From: Methylorubrum salsuginis
Lineage (GTDB): Bacteria; Pseudomonadota; Alphaproteobacteria; Rhizobiales; Beijerinckiaceae
Assembly (NCBI RefSeq): GCF_900114375.1
Contig: NZ_FOSV01000005.1
Coordinates: forward strand, 1-64,000
DNA: 64,000 nt
Direction: 5' to 3'
A program made the position numbers and the translations under genes. How positions within the stretch are numbered: position 1 is the stretch's first letter; each line of letters opens with the position of its first letter. A model generated the notes under the pieces. The model was given only the letters and a program-made list of their open reading frames with translations, ran no database searches and was not told the origin of the DNA. Positions 17,887 through 29,386 of the stretch are shown piece by piece.

Positions 17887-19770
17887 ATGGTCCCCACAGG
17901 CTACAATCCGGCGCTGGTCGCCCTGTCGATCGCCATCGCGGTGTTCGCCTCCTACACCGCCCTGGATCTGGGCGGGCGGGTGCGGGGGGCGGTCCCGACG
18001 GCGCGGCTCGTCTGGCTCGGAGGCGCGGCGCTGGCGATGGGCGGCGGCATCTGGTCGATGCATTTCGTCGGCATGCTGGCCTTCGAGATGGGCCTGCCGG
18101 CGACCTACCATCTCGGGCTCACCGTCCTGTCGTTCGCCATCGCGGTCGGTTTCACCGGCGCGGCGCTCGGCTACGTCGCCCGCGACGGCGCGCGCGACCG
18201 GGATGTCCTGGTCGCCGGCCCGCTGATGGGGCTCGGCGTCGCCGCGATGCACTACACCGGCATGGCGGCGATGCAGGTGCACGGCAACCTCGCCTTCAGC
18301 TCCGGCATCGTGATCCTCTCCGTCGCCATCGCGATCGTGGCGGCCACCGCCGCCCTGTGGCTCACCGTGCGTCCGGGCAGTCCGTGGCAGCGGCTCGGCG
18401 CCGCCTGCCTGATGGGCGCCGCGGTGGCCGGCATGCACTATACCGGGATGGCCGCGGCGACCGTCACGGCGGAGGAAGCCGGAGCGCACGCCGCCCACAT
18501 CGCCGCCACCAGCGTGGACCAGCAGAACCTCGCGCTGGCGGTGGCGGGCGCGACCTTCGTCATCCTGTTCCTGGCGATCCTCGCCGCCTCGATCGACCAG
18601 CAGCGGATCGGCGGCGAATTGCGCGCCAGCGAGGAGCGCTTCCGCGCCGCGGTGCAGGCGGTGCGCGGCGTGCTCTGGACCAACGACCCCACCGGCCGCA
18701 TGACCGGCGAGCAGCCGGGCTGGGCGGCGCTGACCGGCCAGACCCGGGCCGAGTATCAGGGCTACGGCTGGGCCGAGGCGGTCCACCCCGACGACCGGCA
18801 GTCCAGCATCGACGAATGGAACCGGACGGTGGCCGAGCGGCGCACCTTCATCCACGAGCACCGGGTGCGGGCGAAGGACGGCACGTGGCGCCACTTCGCC
18901 ATCCGGGCGATCCCCGTCCTCGATGAGGGCGGTTCGATCCGCGAATGGGTCGGCGTCCACACCGACATCACCGAGCAGCGCGAGGCCGAGGCCGAGCTGC
19001 GCGAATCGAACGAGGAGATCCAGCGCTACGCCTACATCGTCAGCCACGATCTGCGGGCGCCTCTCGTCAACGTGATGGGCTTCACCAGCGAATTGCAGGA
19101 GACCCGCGCGGACATTCGCGCGGCGCTCCAGGGCCATCCGCAGGCGGAGCGCATCGACACCGACATGGGCGAGGCGCTGGGCTTCATCGGCGCGGCCATC
19201 ACCAAGATGGAAGGGCTGATCGCGGCGATCCTCAAGCTGTCGCGCGAGGGCCGCCGCCGCTTCGATGCCGAACCCCTCGACATGAGCATCTTCCTGCAAG
19301 GCATCGTCGACGCGCAGCGCCATCAGGCCGAGCGGAAGGGCGCCCGCGTGAGCGTGGCGTCCGATCTGCCGACCATCACGGCCGATCGGCTCGCGGTGGA
19401 GCAGATCTTCGGCAACCTGATCGACAACGCGCTGAAATATCTCGACCCCGCCCGGCCGGGCCTGATCGAGATCGCGGCGAGACCCGCGCCGGGCAACCGG
19501 GTGCGCTTCACCGTCGCCGACAACGGCCGCGGCATCGCAGAGCGGGACCATGCCCGCGTATTCGAGCTGTTCCGCCGCTCCGGCCAGCAGGACCAGCCCG
19601 GCGACGGCATCGGGCTCGCTCACGTCAAGGCCCTGGTGCGGGCGCTCGACGGGCGCATCGAACTCGCCTCGAAGCTGGGTACCGGCACCACCTTCACGGT
19701 GACGCTGCCCCGCGGGACCGCTACAGCCAATCGGCCGGAGCCCCCCGCGACGCGGCTGGCCGCCGAATGA
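17887..19770 (+). CDS. MHYT-PAS sensor histidine kinase
   Basis: This 627-residue membrane kinase begins with an MHYT sensor of about seven helices (1-235). It shows the motifs MHFVGM (58-63), MHYTGM (121-126) and MHYTGM (183-188), thought to bind a metal and sense oxygen, CO or NO. A PAS domain (about 247-365) leads into a phosphoacceptor helix YIVSHDLRAPL with His387 and an HATPase domain (N box FGNLIDNALKY, G1 box VADNGRGI). The stop overlaps or abuts the response regulator that follows, so signal transfer is probably to that protein. Confidence 0.93.
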   Translation: MVPTGYNPALVALSIAIAVFASYTALDLGGRVRGAVPTARLVWLGGAALAMGGGIWSMHFVGMLAFEMGLPATYHLGLTVLSFAIAVGFTGAALGYVARDGARDRDVLVAGPLMGLGVAAMHYTGMAAMQVHGNLAFSSGIVILSVAIAIVAATAALWLTVRPGSPWQRLGAACLMGAAVAGMHYTGMAAATVTAEEAGAHAAHIAATSVDQQNLALAVAGATFVILFLAILAASIDQQRIGGELRASEERFRAAVQAVRGVLWTNDPTGRMTGEQPGWAALTGQTRAEYQGYGWAEAVHPDDRQSSIDEWNRTVAERRTFIHEHRVRAKDGTWRHFAIRAIPVLDEGGSIREWVGVHTDITEQREAEAELRESNEEIQRYAYIVSHDLRAPLVNVMGFTSELQETRADIRAALQGHPQAERIDTDMGEALGFIGAAITKMEGLIAAILKLSREGRRRFDAEPLDMSIFLQGIVDAQRHQAERKGARVSVASDLPTITADRLAVEQIFGNLIDNALKYLDPARPGLIEIAARPAPGNRVRFTVADNGRGIAERDHARVFELFRRSGQQDQPGDGIGLAHVKALVRALDGRIELASKLGTGTTFTVTLPRGTATANRPEPPATRLAAE

Positions 19771-19784
19771 CGATGGAGACACCC

Positions 19785-20219
19785 ATGCACCCCGTCTGCA
19801 TCGTGATGATCGAGGATGACGAGGGCCATGCCCGCCTGATCGAGCGCAACATCCGCCGCGCGGGCGTGAACAACGAGATCGTGCCGTTCCGCGACGGCAC
19901 CTCGGCGCTCGAATACCTGCTCGGGCCCGACGGCTCCGGCGAGGTGAGCGCGCGGCGCCACCTCCTCGTTCTGCTCGACCTTAACCTGCCGGACATGACC
20001 GGCATCGACATCCTGGAGCGGGTCAAGGCCAATCCCCATACCCGCCGCTCGCCGGTGGTGGTGCTGACCACGACCGACGACGCCCGCGAGATCCAGCGTT
20101 GCTACGATCTCGGCGCGAACGTCTACATCACCAAGCCGGTCAACTACGAAGGCTTCTCGAACGCGATCCGCCAGCTCGGGCTGTTCTTTTCGGTGATGCA
20201 GGTGCCCGAGAACCCATGA
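19785..20219 (+). CDS. single-domain response regulator (Rcp1-like)
   Basis: A 144-residue receiver domain without an output domain. The acidic pair is EDD near residues 10-12, the phosphoacceptor is Asp65 in [11 protein letters not shown], and the conserved Lys117 is in ITKPVN. Its variant spacing resembles Rcp1-type regulators that serve PAS-type kinases. ATG 19785 has GGAG 6 bp upstream. ATGs at 19773 and 19767 are alternatives, and the latter would overlap the kinase stop as ATGA. The end overlaps the next kinase gene by 4 bp, making a three-gene signalling operon. Confidence 0.9.
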   Translation: MHPVCIVMIEDDEGHARLIERNIRRAGVNNEIVPFRDGTSALEYLLGPDGSGEVSARRHLLVLLDLNLPDMTGIDILERVKANPHTRRSPVVVLTTTDDAREIQRCYDLGANVYITKPVNYEGFSNAIRQLGLFFSVMQVPENP

Positions 20220-21277
20220 CCGAAGCCCCCGCCCCGGCCGCGGCCTCGACCCTTGGCCGCATCCTCTACATCGACGACGATCCGGGCCTCGGCCGCCTCG
20301 TGCAGCGGGCGCTGCAGACGCGCGGCTACGCGGTCGAGGTCGTCCTCGACGGGGAAGCCGGGCTGGCGCGGCTGCGCCAGGGCGGGATCGATCTCGTCGC
20401 CCTCGACCATCACATGCCGGGACAGACCGGGCTCGACCTGCTCCCCGAGATCCGCGCCCTGCCCGAGGCCCCGCCGGTCGTCTACGTGACGGGCTCCGAG
20501 GACAGCCGCGTCGCCGTCGCCGCGCTCAAGGCCGGCGCCGTCGATTACGTCTGGAAGGACGTCCAGGGCCAGTTCCGCGAGCTCCTGGGCGAGGCGGTCG
20601 ACACGGCCCTGCGCGCCGAGGCCCTGCGCCGCGACAAGGAGCGGGCCGAGGCCGCCGTGCGCGAGGCCCGGGACCGGGCCGAGTTGCTGCTGCGCGAGGT
20701 GAACCACCGCGTCGCCAATTCGCTGACCCTGGTGGCGGCGCTGGCCCGGATGCAGACCAGCGCGGTCAAGGATCCGGCGGCCAAGGAAGCCCTGGAGGAG
20801 ATGCAGGCGCGCATCTCGGCCATCGCCGGCATCCACCGTCGGCTCTACACCTCGCAGGACGTCGAGGCGGTGGAACTCGACGCTTATCTCAGCGGCCTCG
20901 TGGAGGAGCTTCAGCTCGCCATGAAGGCCTCGGGCCGGGACCACGCCATCCGGCTCAAGGCCGAGCCGATCCGGCTCGCCACCGACAAGGCGGTGTCGCT
21001 CGGCGTCGTCGTGACCGAACTCGTCACCAACGCCTACAAATACGCCTACCCGGCGCAGGCCTCGGGCGAGATCCGCGTCACCGTCGAGCGGCAGGATGCC
21101 GACACCCTCTCCCTCACCGTCGAGGACGACGGCATCGGCTGGACCGGCGAGGGCGCGGCCAAGGGCACCGGCCTCGGCTCGCGCATCATCCGGGCCATGG
21201 CCTCGAACCTACGCTCCGCGCTGACCTACGCGCCGGGCATCTCCGGAACGCGGGCGGTGCTGTCGTTCCAGGCCTGA
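20216..21277 (+). CDS. hybrid response regulator-histidine kinase (REC plus HisKA_2)
   Basis: A 353-residue soluble protein with an N-terminal receiver domain (phosphoacceptor Asp64 in ALDHHMPG, conserved Lys114). A coiled-coil linker follows, then a HisKA_2-type kinase whose His164 sits in [10 protein letters not shown]. An HATPase domain with [13 protein letters not shown] and EDDGIGW completes it. HisKA_2/HWE kinases in alphaproteobacteria often feed the PhyR/NepR general stress response (family knowledge). The ATGA overlap with the preceding regulator implies coupled translation. The set can be read as a small phosphorelay: membrane kinase, single-domain regulator, receiver-kinase. Confidence 0.92.
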   Translation: MTEAPAPAAASTLGRILYIDDDPGLGRLVQRALQTRGYAVEVVLDGEAGLARLRQGGIDLVALDHHMPGQTGLDLLPEIRALPEAPPVVYVTGSEDSRVAVAALKAGAVDYVWKDVQGQFRELLGEAVDTALRAEALRRDKERAEAAVREARDRAELLLREVNHRVANSLTLVAALARMQTSAVKDPAAKEALEEMQARISAIAGIHRRLYTSQDVEAVELDAYLSGLVEELQLAMKASGRDHAIRLKAEPIRLATDKAVSLGVVVTELVTNAYKYAYPAQASGEIRVTVERQDADTLSLTVEDDGIGWTGEGAAKGTGLGSRIIRAMASNLRSALTYAPGISGTRAVLSFQA

Positions 21278-21286
21278 CCGGCGCCC

Positions 21287-21448
21287 TTAGCCGCCACCGA
21301 TCCCGGTAGTGACCTTGCCGGTGCCCTTGCAATCCGGGCATTCACCGCCCTCGGTCCGACCCGAGCCGCCGCAGGACCTGCAGAGATTCTCGCCGGTGCC
21401 GGGTGCGCCGGGCGGGGCTTCGTCGCCGGGTTTGGTGGGTTCGCTCAC
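21287..21448 (-). CDS. tiny DnaJ-type zinc-finger protein
   Basis: A product of about 53 residues with two CxxCxGxG motifs, CRSCGGSG and CPDCKGTG, the zinc-binding repeat of the DnaJ central domain. It is preceded by a Pro/Gly/Glu-rich stretch. The two motifs can make one zinc site. GTG at 21448 has GAGGAAA 5-6 bp upstream and is preferred; ATG at 21472 and a longer frame from 21553 are also open. It converges with the hybrid kinase gene. Function unknown; a chaperone-like or protein-binding role is a guess. Confidence 0.6.
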   Translation of the reverse strand: MSEPTKPGDEAPPGAPGTGENLCRSCGGSGRTEGGECPDCKGTGKVTTGIGGG

Positions 21449-21556
21449 GGGTGTTTCCTCTCGACCGGCCATTTCCACGCCATCCTCCGCTCGCCCGCCG
21501 GTCAGCGCTACGGACAACGTTCCCGCGCCGACCGGCGCGGATCTCCGAGCCAACCC

Positions 21557-21697
21557 TCACGGCGGTGCGCAGCGCAGGGCCAGCAGTTGCTCGACGCTCG
21601 GGTTCGCCCCCACCCACATCACCCGCCACGCCGGCATCGTCGCGAGGCTGAGCGCAGCGGCGAGCCCAAGCCAAGGCAGGAGGCGGGCACCGCTCAT
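21557..21697 (-). CDS. 46-residue hydrophobic peptide coupled to DUF2243 gene
   Basis: A very short frame starting MSGARLLPWLGLAAAL with one transmembrane helix, followed by a tail containing WVGANPSVEQLLAL. Its ATG overlaps the stop of the DUF2243 gene as ATGA, which argues for real coupled translation. No family was recognised. It may be a small partner of the DUF2243 membrane protein. Confidence 0.5.
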   Translation of the reverse strand: MSGARLLPWLGLAAALSLATMPAWRVMWVGANPSVEQLLALRCAPP

Positions 21698-22182
21698 GCC
21701 GCCCTCCCCCGCCGGAGGAGCCGGAGGCCGCCCCCCAGCATCGCAAGCCCCCAGGCCAGGAAGCCGAGATCCCAGTAAATCCAGTGCGCCCGATCGACCC
21801 GCTCGTTGACGTGATGCACGCCGAGCCATTGGTGATCGACCCACCCCTCGATCAGGTTGAACAGCCCCCAGCCGATGAGCAGGCTGCCGATGAGCGCCCG
21901 GTTCGACCAACGCAGATGTTTTCGATGGGCGCGCCGCCACAACACGAACAGGCCGAGCACGACGAAGACATAGGTGCCGCTGTGGAAGATTCCGTCCCAC
22001 AGGGTGTTGCGCTCAAGGTTTTCGATCGAATCGATCGGGTACCAAGAGCTGAGCATGTGATGCCATTGCAGCAGCTGATGCAGCACGATGCCGTCGAAGA
22101 AGCCGCCGAGGCCGAGCCCGAACAGCACCCCGGCGGCGATCGGGAACGATCCGCCCCGCGTGGGCACCCCTGGCGCGGTCAT
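21694..22182 (-). CDS. DUF2243 family membrane protein
   Basis: A 162-residue integral membrane protein with about four helices. Features of the DUF2243 family as I know it are the GFFDGIVLHQLLQWHH segment near the N-terminus, IEGWVDHQWLGVHHV, and many conserved His and Trp residues. These suggest metal or haem contact, but the function is unknown. The ATG at 22182 lies directly after the metallo-hydrolase stop. A GTG at 22188 would overlap that stop as GTGA. The gene is the middle member of a minus-strand set of three. Confidence 0.8.
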   Translation of the reverse strand: MTAPGVPTRGGSFPIAAGVLFGLGLGGFFDGIVLHQLLQWHHMLSSWYPIDSIENLERNTLWDGIFHSGTYVFVVLGLFVLWRRAHRKHLRWSNRALIGSLLIGWGLFNLIEGWVDHQWLGVHHVNERVDRAHWIYWDLGFLAWGLAMLGGGLRLLRRGRAA

Positions 22183-22184
22183 TG

Positions 22185-23084
22185 TCACGGCGCGCGATAG
22201 GCCGAGCCGTCGGCGGCACGGGCTGGGTGTTCCACGTAGCGCCCGCCCTCCGGAACGGCGACGCGCTCGAAATCTTGCGCCAGGGCATCGAGCCCCCGCC
22301 GCAGCTCCGGTCCTTCGAGCGGACGGCCGTGGCCGGTGATGGCGCGCTCCGGCTTCAGTGCCGCGAGCGCACGCACCGAGGCGGCGGCGGCGGGCCAGTC
22401 GAGGGTCAGGTACATCGGCGGCCCGTGCAATTCGGGCGCCTGGGTCGCGACGGCGTAGGCCGATTCCTGCGCCGTCGTCACGAAGGCATCGCCGACGATC
22501 AGGCTGCCGTCCGCCTCCCGCCAGAACGAGACGTGGCCGACCGAATGACCCGGCGTGTGGAGCCAGCGCCAGCCCGGCATGGGCGGCACGCTGCCGTCCG
22601 CCGGCAGGATTTTCAGGCGGTCCGACACATCGACCGGGCTGGTGGGATAGAGCGGCGCGATCCGCGCCATCAGCCCGCCGCCGACGCTCGGATCCGGCGC
22701 CGGATAGGCCGCGCTCCCGTCGAGATAGGGCCGCTCCAGCGCGTGGGCGTAGACGGGAGCGTCCCATTCCCGCGCCAGTGTCTCCAGCACGCCGACATGG
22801 TCGAAATGGCCGTGCGTCAGCACGATGGCTGCTGGGCGCGCACCCTGGCCGAACCGCGCCTCGGCCGCCGCGCGAATGGCGGGCGCCGAACCCGGAATGC
22901 CGGCATCGACCAGCACCCAGCCGCGGTCGCCCGCGCCGGGCTCACCGACGAAGACGACGTTGACGAGGACGAGGCGGCGATAGGCGAGATCGGGCGCGAG
23001 TGCGTGGGTCTGATCGCCGCGCGCGGCATCCGCGGCGGGATCGTCGGCCCGGGCCTGCGGGTCGATCGGGATCTGCTGCGCCAC
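22185..23084 (-). CDS. metallo-beta-lactamase fold hydrolase
   Basis: A 299-residue protein with the MBL metal-binding signature THGHFDHVG, the later HTPGHSVGHVSF histidine and GDAFVTT aspartate, and a final ITGHG motif. These make a complete two-metal site. The family includes glyoxalase II-like thioesterases and class B3-like enzymes, and the layout here resembles the B3/quorum-quenching type. No signal peptide is evident, so it is probably cytoplasmic. It is followed closely by the DUF2243 membrane protein. The substrate is unknown. Confidence 0.88.
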   Translation of the reverse strand: MAQQIPIDPQARADDPAADAARGDQTHALAPDLAYRRLVLVNVVFVGEPGAGDRGWVLVDAGIPGSAPAIRAAAEARFGQGARPAAIVLTHGHFDHVGVLETLAREWDAPVYAHALERPYLDGSAAYPAPDPSVGGGLMARIAPLYPTSPVDVSDRLKILPADGSVPPMPGWRWLHTPGHSVGHVSFWREADGSLIVGDAFVTTAQESAYAVATQAPELHGPPMYLTLDWPAAAASVRALAALKPERAITGHGRPLEGPELRRGLDALAQDFERVAVPEGGRYVEHPARAADGSAYRAP

Positions 23085-23223
23085 GGCCGTCTCCTTCCGC
23101 AGGCGGCGCGTGGGGCGCCGTCATGCCGGGGAAGGCGAGGATCGGGCGGCCAAGTTCCCGACGGAAAGTTTGAGAGGGTGATCGTATCGCAGCGCCGGTT
23201 CGTGCGCCGGGTCGAATCCGTCC

Positions 23224-23252
23224 GCCGTACCGACCCCCAGGGCCGGTACGGC
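23224..23252 (-). terminator. hairpin after citrate synthase gene
   Basis: GCCGTACCG and CGGTACGGC form a perfect 9-bp stem with an 11-nt loop, 22 bp past the citrate synthase stop. No U-tract follows on either strand, so it may be a Rho-assisted stop or a 3' stability hairpin. Confidence 0.35.
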
Positions 23253-23273
23253 AAAGTCGCAAGAAGAAAAGAA

Positions 23274-24563
<1,290 letters not shown>

Positions 24564-24691
24564 GGGAACGCGGACCTTTCTCGCGACGGGGACAGCACCG
24601 AACCGGAAGCCGAAGCCGCCTCCCGGTCCGTTGTGGCGCCGCAGCGGAAAGCTGCGCCTGCTCACTGGAACTCCGGGTTAGCGGATCGGCT

Positions 24692-24711
24692 CCCGCCCAT
24701 CAACGGGCGGG
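24692..24711 (-). terminator. hairpin between gltX and gltA
   Basis: CCCGCCC and GGGCGGG form a 7-bp perfect stem with loop ATCAAC, about 65 bp past the gltX stop. Without a U-run it is only a possible terminator. Confidence 0.35.
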
Positions 24712-24777
24712 TGCCAGCCGTCCTTCGCAGATGCGAGAACCGGGCCGATTTGTCACCGGCAGCGCAACGATCCGGCG

Positions 24778-26202
24778 TCAGCCCGCGATGCGATCCCGCA
24801 GGCGCGCCAGCGACTCGTCGCGGCCGAGCACGGCCAGCACGTCGAAGACCGGCGGCGAGGTGGCCCGCCCCGTCAGCGCCGCCCGCAGAGGCTGGGCGAT
24901 CTGGCCGAGCTTGACCCCGGCCTCTTCGGCGAAGCGGCGCACTGCGGCCTCGGTGGAGGCGGCGTTCCACTCCGGCAGGGCCTCGAGTGCGGGAATCAGG
25001 CCGCGCAGCCGCTCCGGGGCGTCACCCGCGAGCAGGGCCTCCGCCTTGGCGTCGAGCGCCAGCGGGCGCGGGGCGTAGAGGTAGAAGGCGCTGTCGAGGA
25101 GTTCGACCAGGGTCTTGGCGCGCTCCTTCAGCCCCGGCATCGCCGCGATCAGCTTATCGCGCAGTTCCGGCGTCAGGTGTGGGGGCAAGCCGCGCTCGGG
25201 GCCGCGGGCCGGAAGGATCGCGTCGATGGCATCCGCCAGGGCCGCGTCTTCGCTGCCGCGGATGTAGAGGCCGTTGAGGCTTTCCAGCTTGGTGAAGTCG
25301 AAGCGGGCCGCCGAGCGGCCGATCGCCTTGAGATCGAAGGCCGCGACCATCTCCTCGGTCGAGAAGATCTCCTGGTCGCCGTGGCTCCAGCCGAGGCGCA
25401 CGAGATAATTGCGCAGGGCCGAGGGCAGGTAGCCGCGGTCACGGTACTCCTCGACGCCGAGCGCCCCGTGGCGCTTCGACAGCTTGGCGCCGTCCGCCCC
25501 GTGGATCAGCGGGATATGGGCCATGGCCGGCACGTCCCAGCCGAGCGCCCGGTAGATCTGGCTCTGGCGGGCGGCGTTGGTGAGGTGGTCGTCGCCGCGG
25601 ATGATCTGGGTCACGCCCATGTCGTGGTCGTCCACCACGACGGCGAGCATGTAGGTCGGCGTGCCGTCGGAGCGCAGCAGCACGAGGTCGTCGAGGTCGC
25701 GGTTGGCCCAGGTGACGCGGCCCTGCACGCCGTCCTCGACCACGGTCTCGCCCTCCTGCGGGGCGCGCAGGCGGATCACCGGTTTGACGCCGGCCGGCGC
25801 CTCGGAGGGATCGCGGTCGCGCCAGCGCCCGTCGTAGCGCGGCGCCCGGCCCTCGGCGCGGGCGGTCTCGCGCATCTGCGTCAGCTCTTCGGCGGTGGCA
25901 AAGCAGTGATAGGCGTTGCCCGAGGCCAGCAGGCTCTCGGCGACCGCGCGGTGGCGCTCCGCGCGGGCGAACTGGTAGATCACCTCCCCGTCCCAATCGA
26001 GGCCGAGCCAGCGCATCCCGTCGAGGATCGCGTCGATGGCTCCCTGCGTCGAGCGCTCGCGATCGGTGTCCTCGATCCGCAGCAGCATCTTTCCGCCGAA
26101 GCGGCGGGCGTAGAGCCAGTTGAACAGGGCCGTGCGCGCGCCGCCGATATGGAGATAGCCCGTGGGCGAGGGCGCGAAGCGCGTGACGACGGGTGCCGAC
26201 AT
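24778..26202 (-). CDS. gltX: glutamyl-tRNA synthetase
   Basis: A 474-residue class I aminoacyl-tRNA synthetase that charges tRNA with glutamate. The HIGH-type motif is [13 protein letters not shown] (about 16-28) and the KMSKS loop is KLSKRHG (about 245). The FAPSPTG start and RIEDTDRER motif are typical. Length fits the bacterial norm. Alphaproteobacteria often carry two gltX paralogues and may use the enzyme to make Glu-tRNA(Gln) for GatCAB (family knowledge), so this may be one of two. It is divergent from comEC. Confidence 0.95.
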   Translation of the reverse strand: MSAPVVTRFAPSPTGYLHIGGARTALFNWLYARRFGGKMLLRIEDTDRERSTQGAIDAILDGMRWLGLDWDGEVIYQFARAERHRAVAESLLASGNAYHCFATAEELTQMRETARAEGRAPRYDGRWRDRDPSEAPAGVKPVIRLRAPQEGETVVEDGVQGRVTWANRDLDDLVLLRSDGTPTYMLAVVVDDHDMGVTQIIRGDDHLTNAARQSQIYRALGWDVPAMAHIPLIHGADGAKLSKRHGALGVEEYRDRGYLPSALRNYLVRLGWSHGDQEIFSTEEMVAAFDLKAIGRSAARFDFTKLESLNGLYIRGSEDAALADAIDAILPARGPERGLPPHLTPELRDKLIAAMPGLKERAKTLVELLDSAFYLYAPRPLALDAKAEALLAGDAPERLRGLIPALEALPEWNAASTEAAVRRFAEEAGVKLGQIAQPLRAALTGRATSPPVFDVLAVLGRDESLARLRDRIAG

Positions 26203-26350
26203 CGATCTTTTCTTGGAAAACCTGGGATTTCGGGAGGGCAGCCGCGGCCGCTCTGTCGCGGGCGTGTAGCACGAGGATGCGGATGCGTTAAGGAATCGTC
26301 ATCGGTGCCGCGCAGGTTGGCACCGCGCCGGAAGCGGGGCAGGCGGCACC

Positions 26351-28594
26351 ATGGCGAAGGACGGCGGCAGGGCGGTGCGGGGCGCGCTGCCCGCGCTCGC
26401 CGCCGGCCGGCTCCCCGCCCCCGCACGGCTCTTCGAAATCGCCACGGCCGAGTTGCGCGGCGGGCTCGCCCGCGAGGCGGAGCAGCGGCGGCTGTTTCCC
26501 TGGCTCGCGGTCGCCTTCGGAACCGGCATCCTCGTCTTCTTCACCGCCACCGACGGGGCGCCGTCCCTCGCCGCGCCCCTGATCGCGGCAGGCTTCTGCC
26601 TCGGATCGACGCCGTTGCTGCGGGCGCGGCCGGTCGGGCTCGCGCTGATGCTCGGCCTCGCCGCCGCCTTCCTGGGATTCGCCGCGGGCGTCTGGCGCGT
26701 GGCGTCGGTGGCCGGGCCGGTGCTCGCGCGCACCACCATCGCCCCGCTCGCCGGGACCGTGGAGGCCCTGGACGAGCGCGAAGGCGGCGCCCGGCTGATC
26801 GTGCGGGTCGAGCGCTTCGGCGATCTCGCGGAAGCCGCGCGCCCGCGGCGGGTGCGGGTCTCCTACCGGACCGTGCAGGTCGTTCGGCCGGGCGACGCCA
26901 TCCGCGCCACCGCCCGCCTGCTGCCGCCGCCGGAAGCCGCGCGGCCCGGCGGCTACGACTTCGCCCGGGACGCCTATTTCCGCGGCATCGGCGCGGTCGG
27001 CTCGCTCACCGGCAAGGTGGAAATCGTGCCGCAGACCGTGCCGCTCGCGACCGACCTCCGTCTCGCGGCCTCGATCGACGAGGCACGCAACACGCTCACC
27101 CGCCGCATCACCGAGGCGATCGGCGGGCAGGCCGGCGCGGTCGCCGCCGCCCTGGTGACGGGAAAACGCGGGCTGATCTCGGAGGAGACGAACGCCGTGC
27201 TGCGGGCGGCCGGCATCTACCACGTGGTCTCGATCTCCGGACTGCACATGGTGCTGGCCGCGGGCGTGGTGTTCTGGCTGGTGCGGGCGGGCCTCGCCCT
27301 GGTGCCGATCCTGGCGCTCGCCTTCCCCATCAAGAAGGTCGCGGCGGGCGCCGCGATGCTCGGCGTGACGGCCTATTGCGCCTTCTCCGGCTGGGACGTG
27401 GCGGCCGAACGGGCCCTTATCATGACGCTGGTGATGCTCGGCGCGATCCTGGTCGATCGTCCGGCGCTCAGCATGCGCAACCTCGCGCTCGCCGCCATCA
27501 TCGCGCTCGCCCGCGAGCCGGAGGCCCTGCTGGGCCCGAGCTTCCAGATGTCGTTCGGGGCGGTGGCCGGGTTGATCGCCTGCGCCCCGCTCCTCGACGG
27601 GCGGCTGTTTGCCCGGGAGGGGGGCTCATGGCTCACCCGCGCGCTATCATGGCTTATGGCGGTCAGCGTCGGCACGTTGGCGACGACGCTGGTCGCGCAG
27701 ATCGCCACCGCGCCCTTCGCGACCTATCACTTTCAAACGGTGCAGCCCTTCGGCCTCGTCGGCAACGCGTTGACGCTGCCGCTGGTCTCGCTCGCGGTGA
27801 TGCCCGCGGCGGTCGTCGGGATGCTGGCCTATCCCTTCGCCCTCGACAAACCGGTCTGGTGGCTGATGGGGTTGGCGGTCCGTGGGATGCTCGACATCTC
27901 CACCTGGATCGCGAATTTCGGCCAAGCCAACGTGGTCTTGCCGGCTTTCGGCACAGGGGCGCTGACGCTGCTGGCGCTGGCCTTGCTCGTCGCAACGCTG
28001 CCGGTCTCGCGCCTGCGAGTCTTCGCCGTCCTGCCCGCTGCGCTGGGCCTCGCTCTTGCGGCGAGCCCGTCGCGCTTCGATCTCTACATCGATCGCGACG
28101 GCGCCGGGGCGGCGCTCCGTGGGGCGGATGGGCGGCTGGCCGTACTCGGGCGCCCGCCGGGCTTCGTGCTGGAGCAGTGGCTCAAGGCCGACGGCGATGA
28201 CCGCCGGGCCGCGGCGGTGAACGGCGGCCCCGGTATCCGCTGCGACCGCCTCGGCTGCACCATGGCGGCCCCCGACGGGCGCAAGGTCGCCCTGGTCACC
28301 GACAAGCGCGCCTTCGCCGAGGATTGCGCCCGCGCCGACATCCTGATCAGCCGCCTCACGGCCCCGTCGGGCTGCGCCGCGCCGCTGCGGATCGACCGTG
28401 CCCATCTCAGCGCGCACGGCGCCACCGCGATTTGCCTCGGACCGACCGGCCCCGAAGTCGTCACCGCCCGCGGCGCCGGCTCGCCCAAGCCCTGGCAGGA
28501 GCGGACCGCTACGGGACCGCCCGCGACTCCACCCGCCGCCAACACCGAGGCAGCCGCCGAGCCGACCGAGCCCGCGCCCGATCTGCCTCAGTAG
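26351..28594 (+). CDS. comEC: ComEC/Rec2-family membrane protein
   Basis: A 747-residue polytopic membrane protein with two N-terminal helices, the DUF4131 OB-like region (about 130-230) and the Competence channel domain (about 250-540). The latter is marked by [44 protein letters not shown] and a long run of helices. The C-terminal part corresponds to the metallo-beta-lactamase-like domain but shows no HxHxDH motif, as in many alphaproteobacteria. ComEC carries single-stranded DNA across the inner membrane in natural transformation. No other competence genes are nearby. The end overlaps lexA tail-to-tail by 7 bp. Confidence 0.92.
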   Translation: MAKDGGRAVRGALPALAAGRLPAPARLFEIATAELRGGLAREAEQRRLFPWLAVAFGTGILVFFTATDGAPSLAAPLIAAGFCLGSTPLLRARPVGLALMLGLAAAFLGFAAGVWRVASVAGPVLARTTIAPLAGTVEALDEREGGARLIVRVERFGDLAEAARPRRVRVSYRTVQVVRPGDAIRATARLLPPPEAARPGGYDFARDAYFRGIGAVGSLTGKVEIVPQTVPLATDLRLAASIDEARNTLTRRITEAIGGQAGAVAAALVTGKRGLISEETNAVLRAAGIYHVVSISGLHMVLAAGVVFWLVRAGLALVPILALAFPIKKVAAGAAMLGVTAYCAFSGWDVAAERALIMTLVMLGAILVDRPALSMRNLALAAIIALAREPEALLGPSFQMSFGAVAGLIACAPLLDGRLFAREGGSWLTRALSWLMAVSVGTLATTLVAQIATAPFATYHFQTVQPFGLVGNALTLPLVSLAVMPAAVVGMLAYPFALDKPVWWLMGLAVRGMLDISTWIANFGQANVVLPAFGTGALTLLALALLVATLPVSRLRVFAVLPAALGLALAASPSRFDLYIDRDGAGAALRGADGRLAVLGRPPGFVLEQWLKADGDDRRAAAVNGGPGIRCDRLGCTMAAPDGRKVALVTDKRAFAEDCARADILISRLTAPSGCAAPLRIDRAHLSAHGATAICLGPTGPEVVTARGAGSPKPWQERTATGPPATPPAANTEAAAEPTEPAPDLPQ

Positions 28595-29316
28595 CGGCGC
28601 ACTAGACTGACGAGCTTGCCCTGGATGCGCACCCGGTCGGGCCCGAGCACGCGGGTCTCGTAGGCCGGGTTGGCGGCTTCCAGCGCGATCGAGGAACCGC
28701 GGCGGCGCAGACGCTTCAGCGTGGCCTCCTCGTCGTCGATGAGCGCGACGATGATGTCGCCGTTATTGGCGGTCTCCTGCTTGTGGATCACCACCAGATC
28801 GCCGTCGAGGATGCCGGCCTCGATCATCGAGTCGCCGCGCACTTCGAGCGCGTAATGCTCGCCCCCAGCCAGGAAGTCCGGCGACATCGCGATGGTGTGG
28901 CTCTGGCTCTCGATCGCCGAGATCGGCGTGCCGGCGGCGATGCGGCCCATCACCGGCACGATCACAGGGCGACCCTCGCCGTCCTGAGCCTGGAGCAACG
29001 GCGCCTTCGGGGCCGGCGGCTTGCCGGCGAGCCCACCCTCGACCACGCTCGGAGTGAAGCGGCGCGGCTCGGAGGCGGGAGCGGCCGGCTTGGCGGCCGG
29101 CGCATCGGGCATGCGAAGAATTTCCAGGGCACGGGCGCGGTTCGGCAGGCGACGCAGGAAGCCACGCTCCTCCAGCGCCATGATCAGACGGTGGATGCCG
29201 GACTTCGACTTGAGATCGAGGGCGTCCTTCATCTCGTCGAAGGACGGCGGCACGCCGCTCTCCTGCATCCGGGCCTGGATGAACTGGAGCAGTTCGAGTT
29301 GCTTGCGGGTCAGCAT
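28588..29316 (-). CDS. lexA: LexA SOS repressor
   Basis: A 242-residue repressor of the SOS DNA-damage regulon. It has an N-terminal winged helix (1-65, [13 protein letters not shown]) and a Pro/Ala-rich linker longer than in E. coli. The S24-type autoprotease follows: self-cleavage site Ala128-Gly129 in GRIAAGTP, nucleophile Ser163 in GDSMIEAG and general base Lys201 in EATLKRL. RecA filaments trigger cleavage. A canonical alphaproteobacterial LexA box lies 70 bp upstream, so the gene is probably autoregulated. Confidence 0.97.
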   Translation of the reverse strand: MLTRKQLELLQFIQARMQESGVPPSFDEMKDALDLKSKSGIHRLIMALEERGFLRRLPNRARALEILRMPDAPAAKPAAPASEPRRFTPSVVEGGLAGKPPAPKAPLLQAQDGEGRPVIVPVMGRIAAGTPISAIESQSHTIAMSPDFLAGGEHYALEVRGDSMIEAGILDGDLVVIHKQETANNGDIIVALIDDEEATLKRLRRRGSSIALEAANPAYETRVLGPDRVRIQGKLVSLVRRY

Positions 29317-29386
29317 GCGGCACCTGAAGTCGAACGCGGCCGAAGCGCGGCCCGATCACGAAAAACAAATCGCGAACAGGCTAGAC

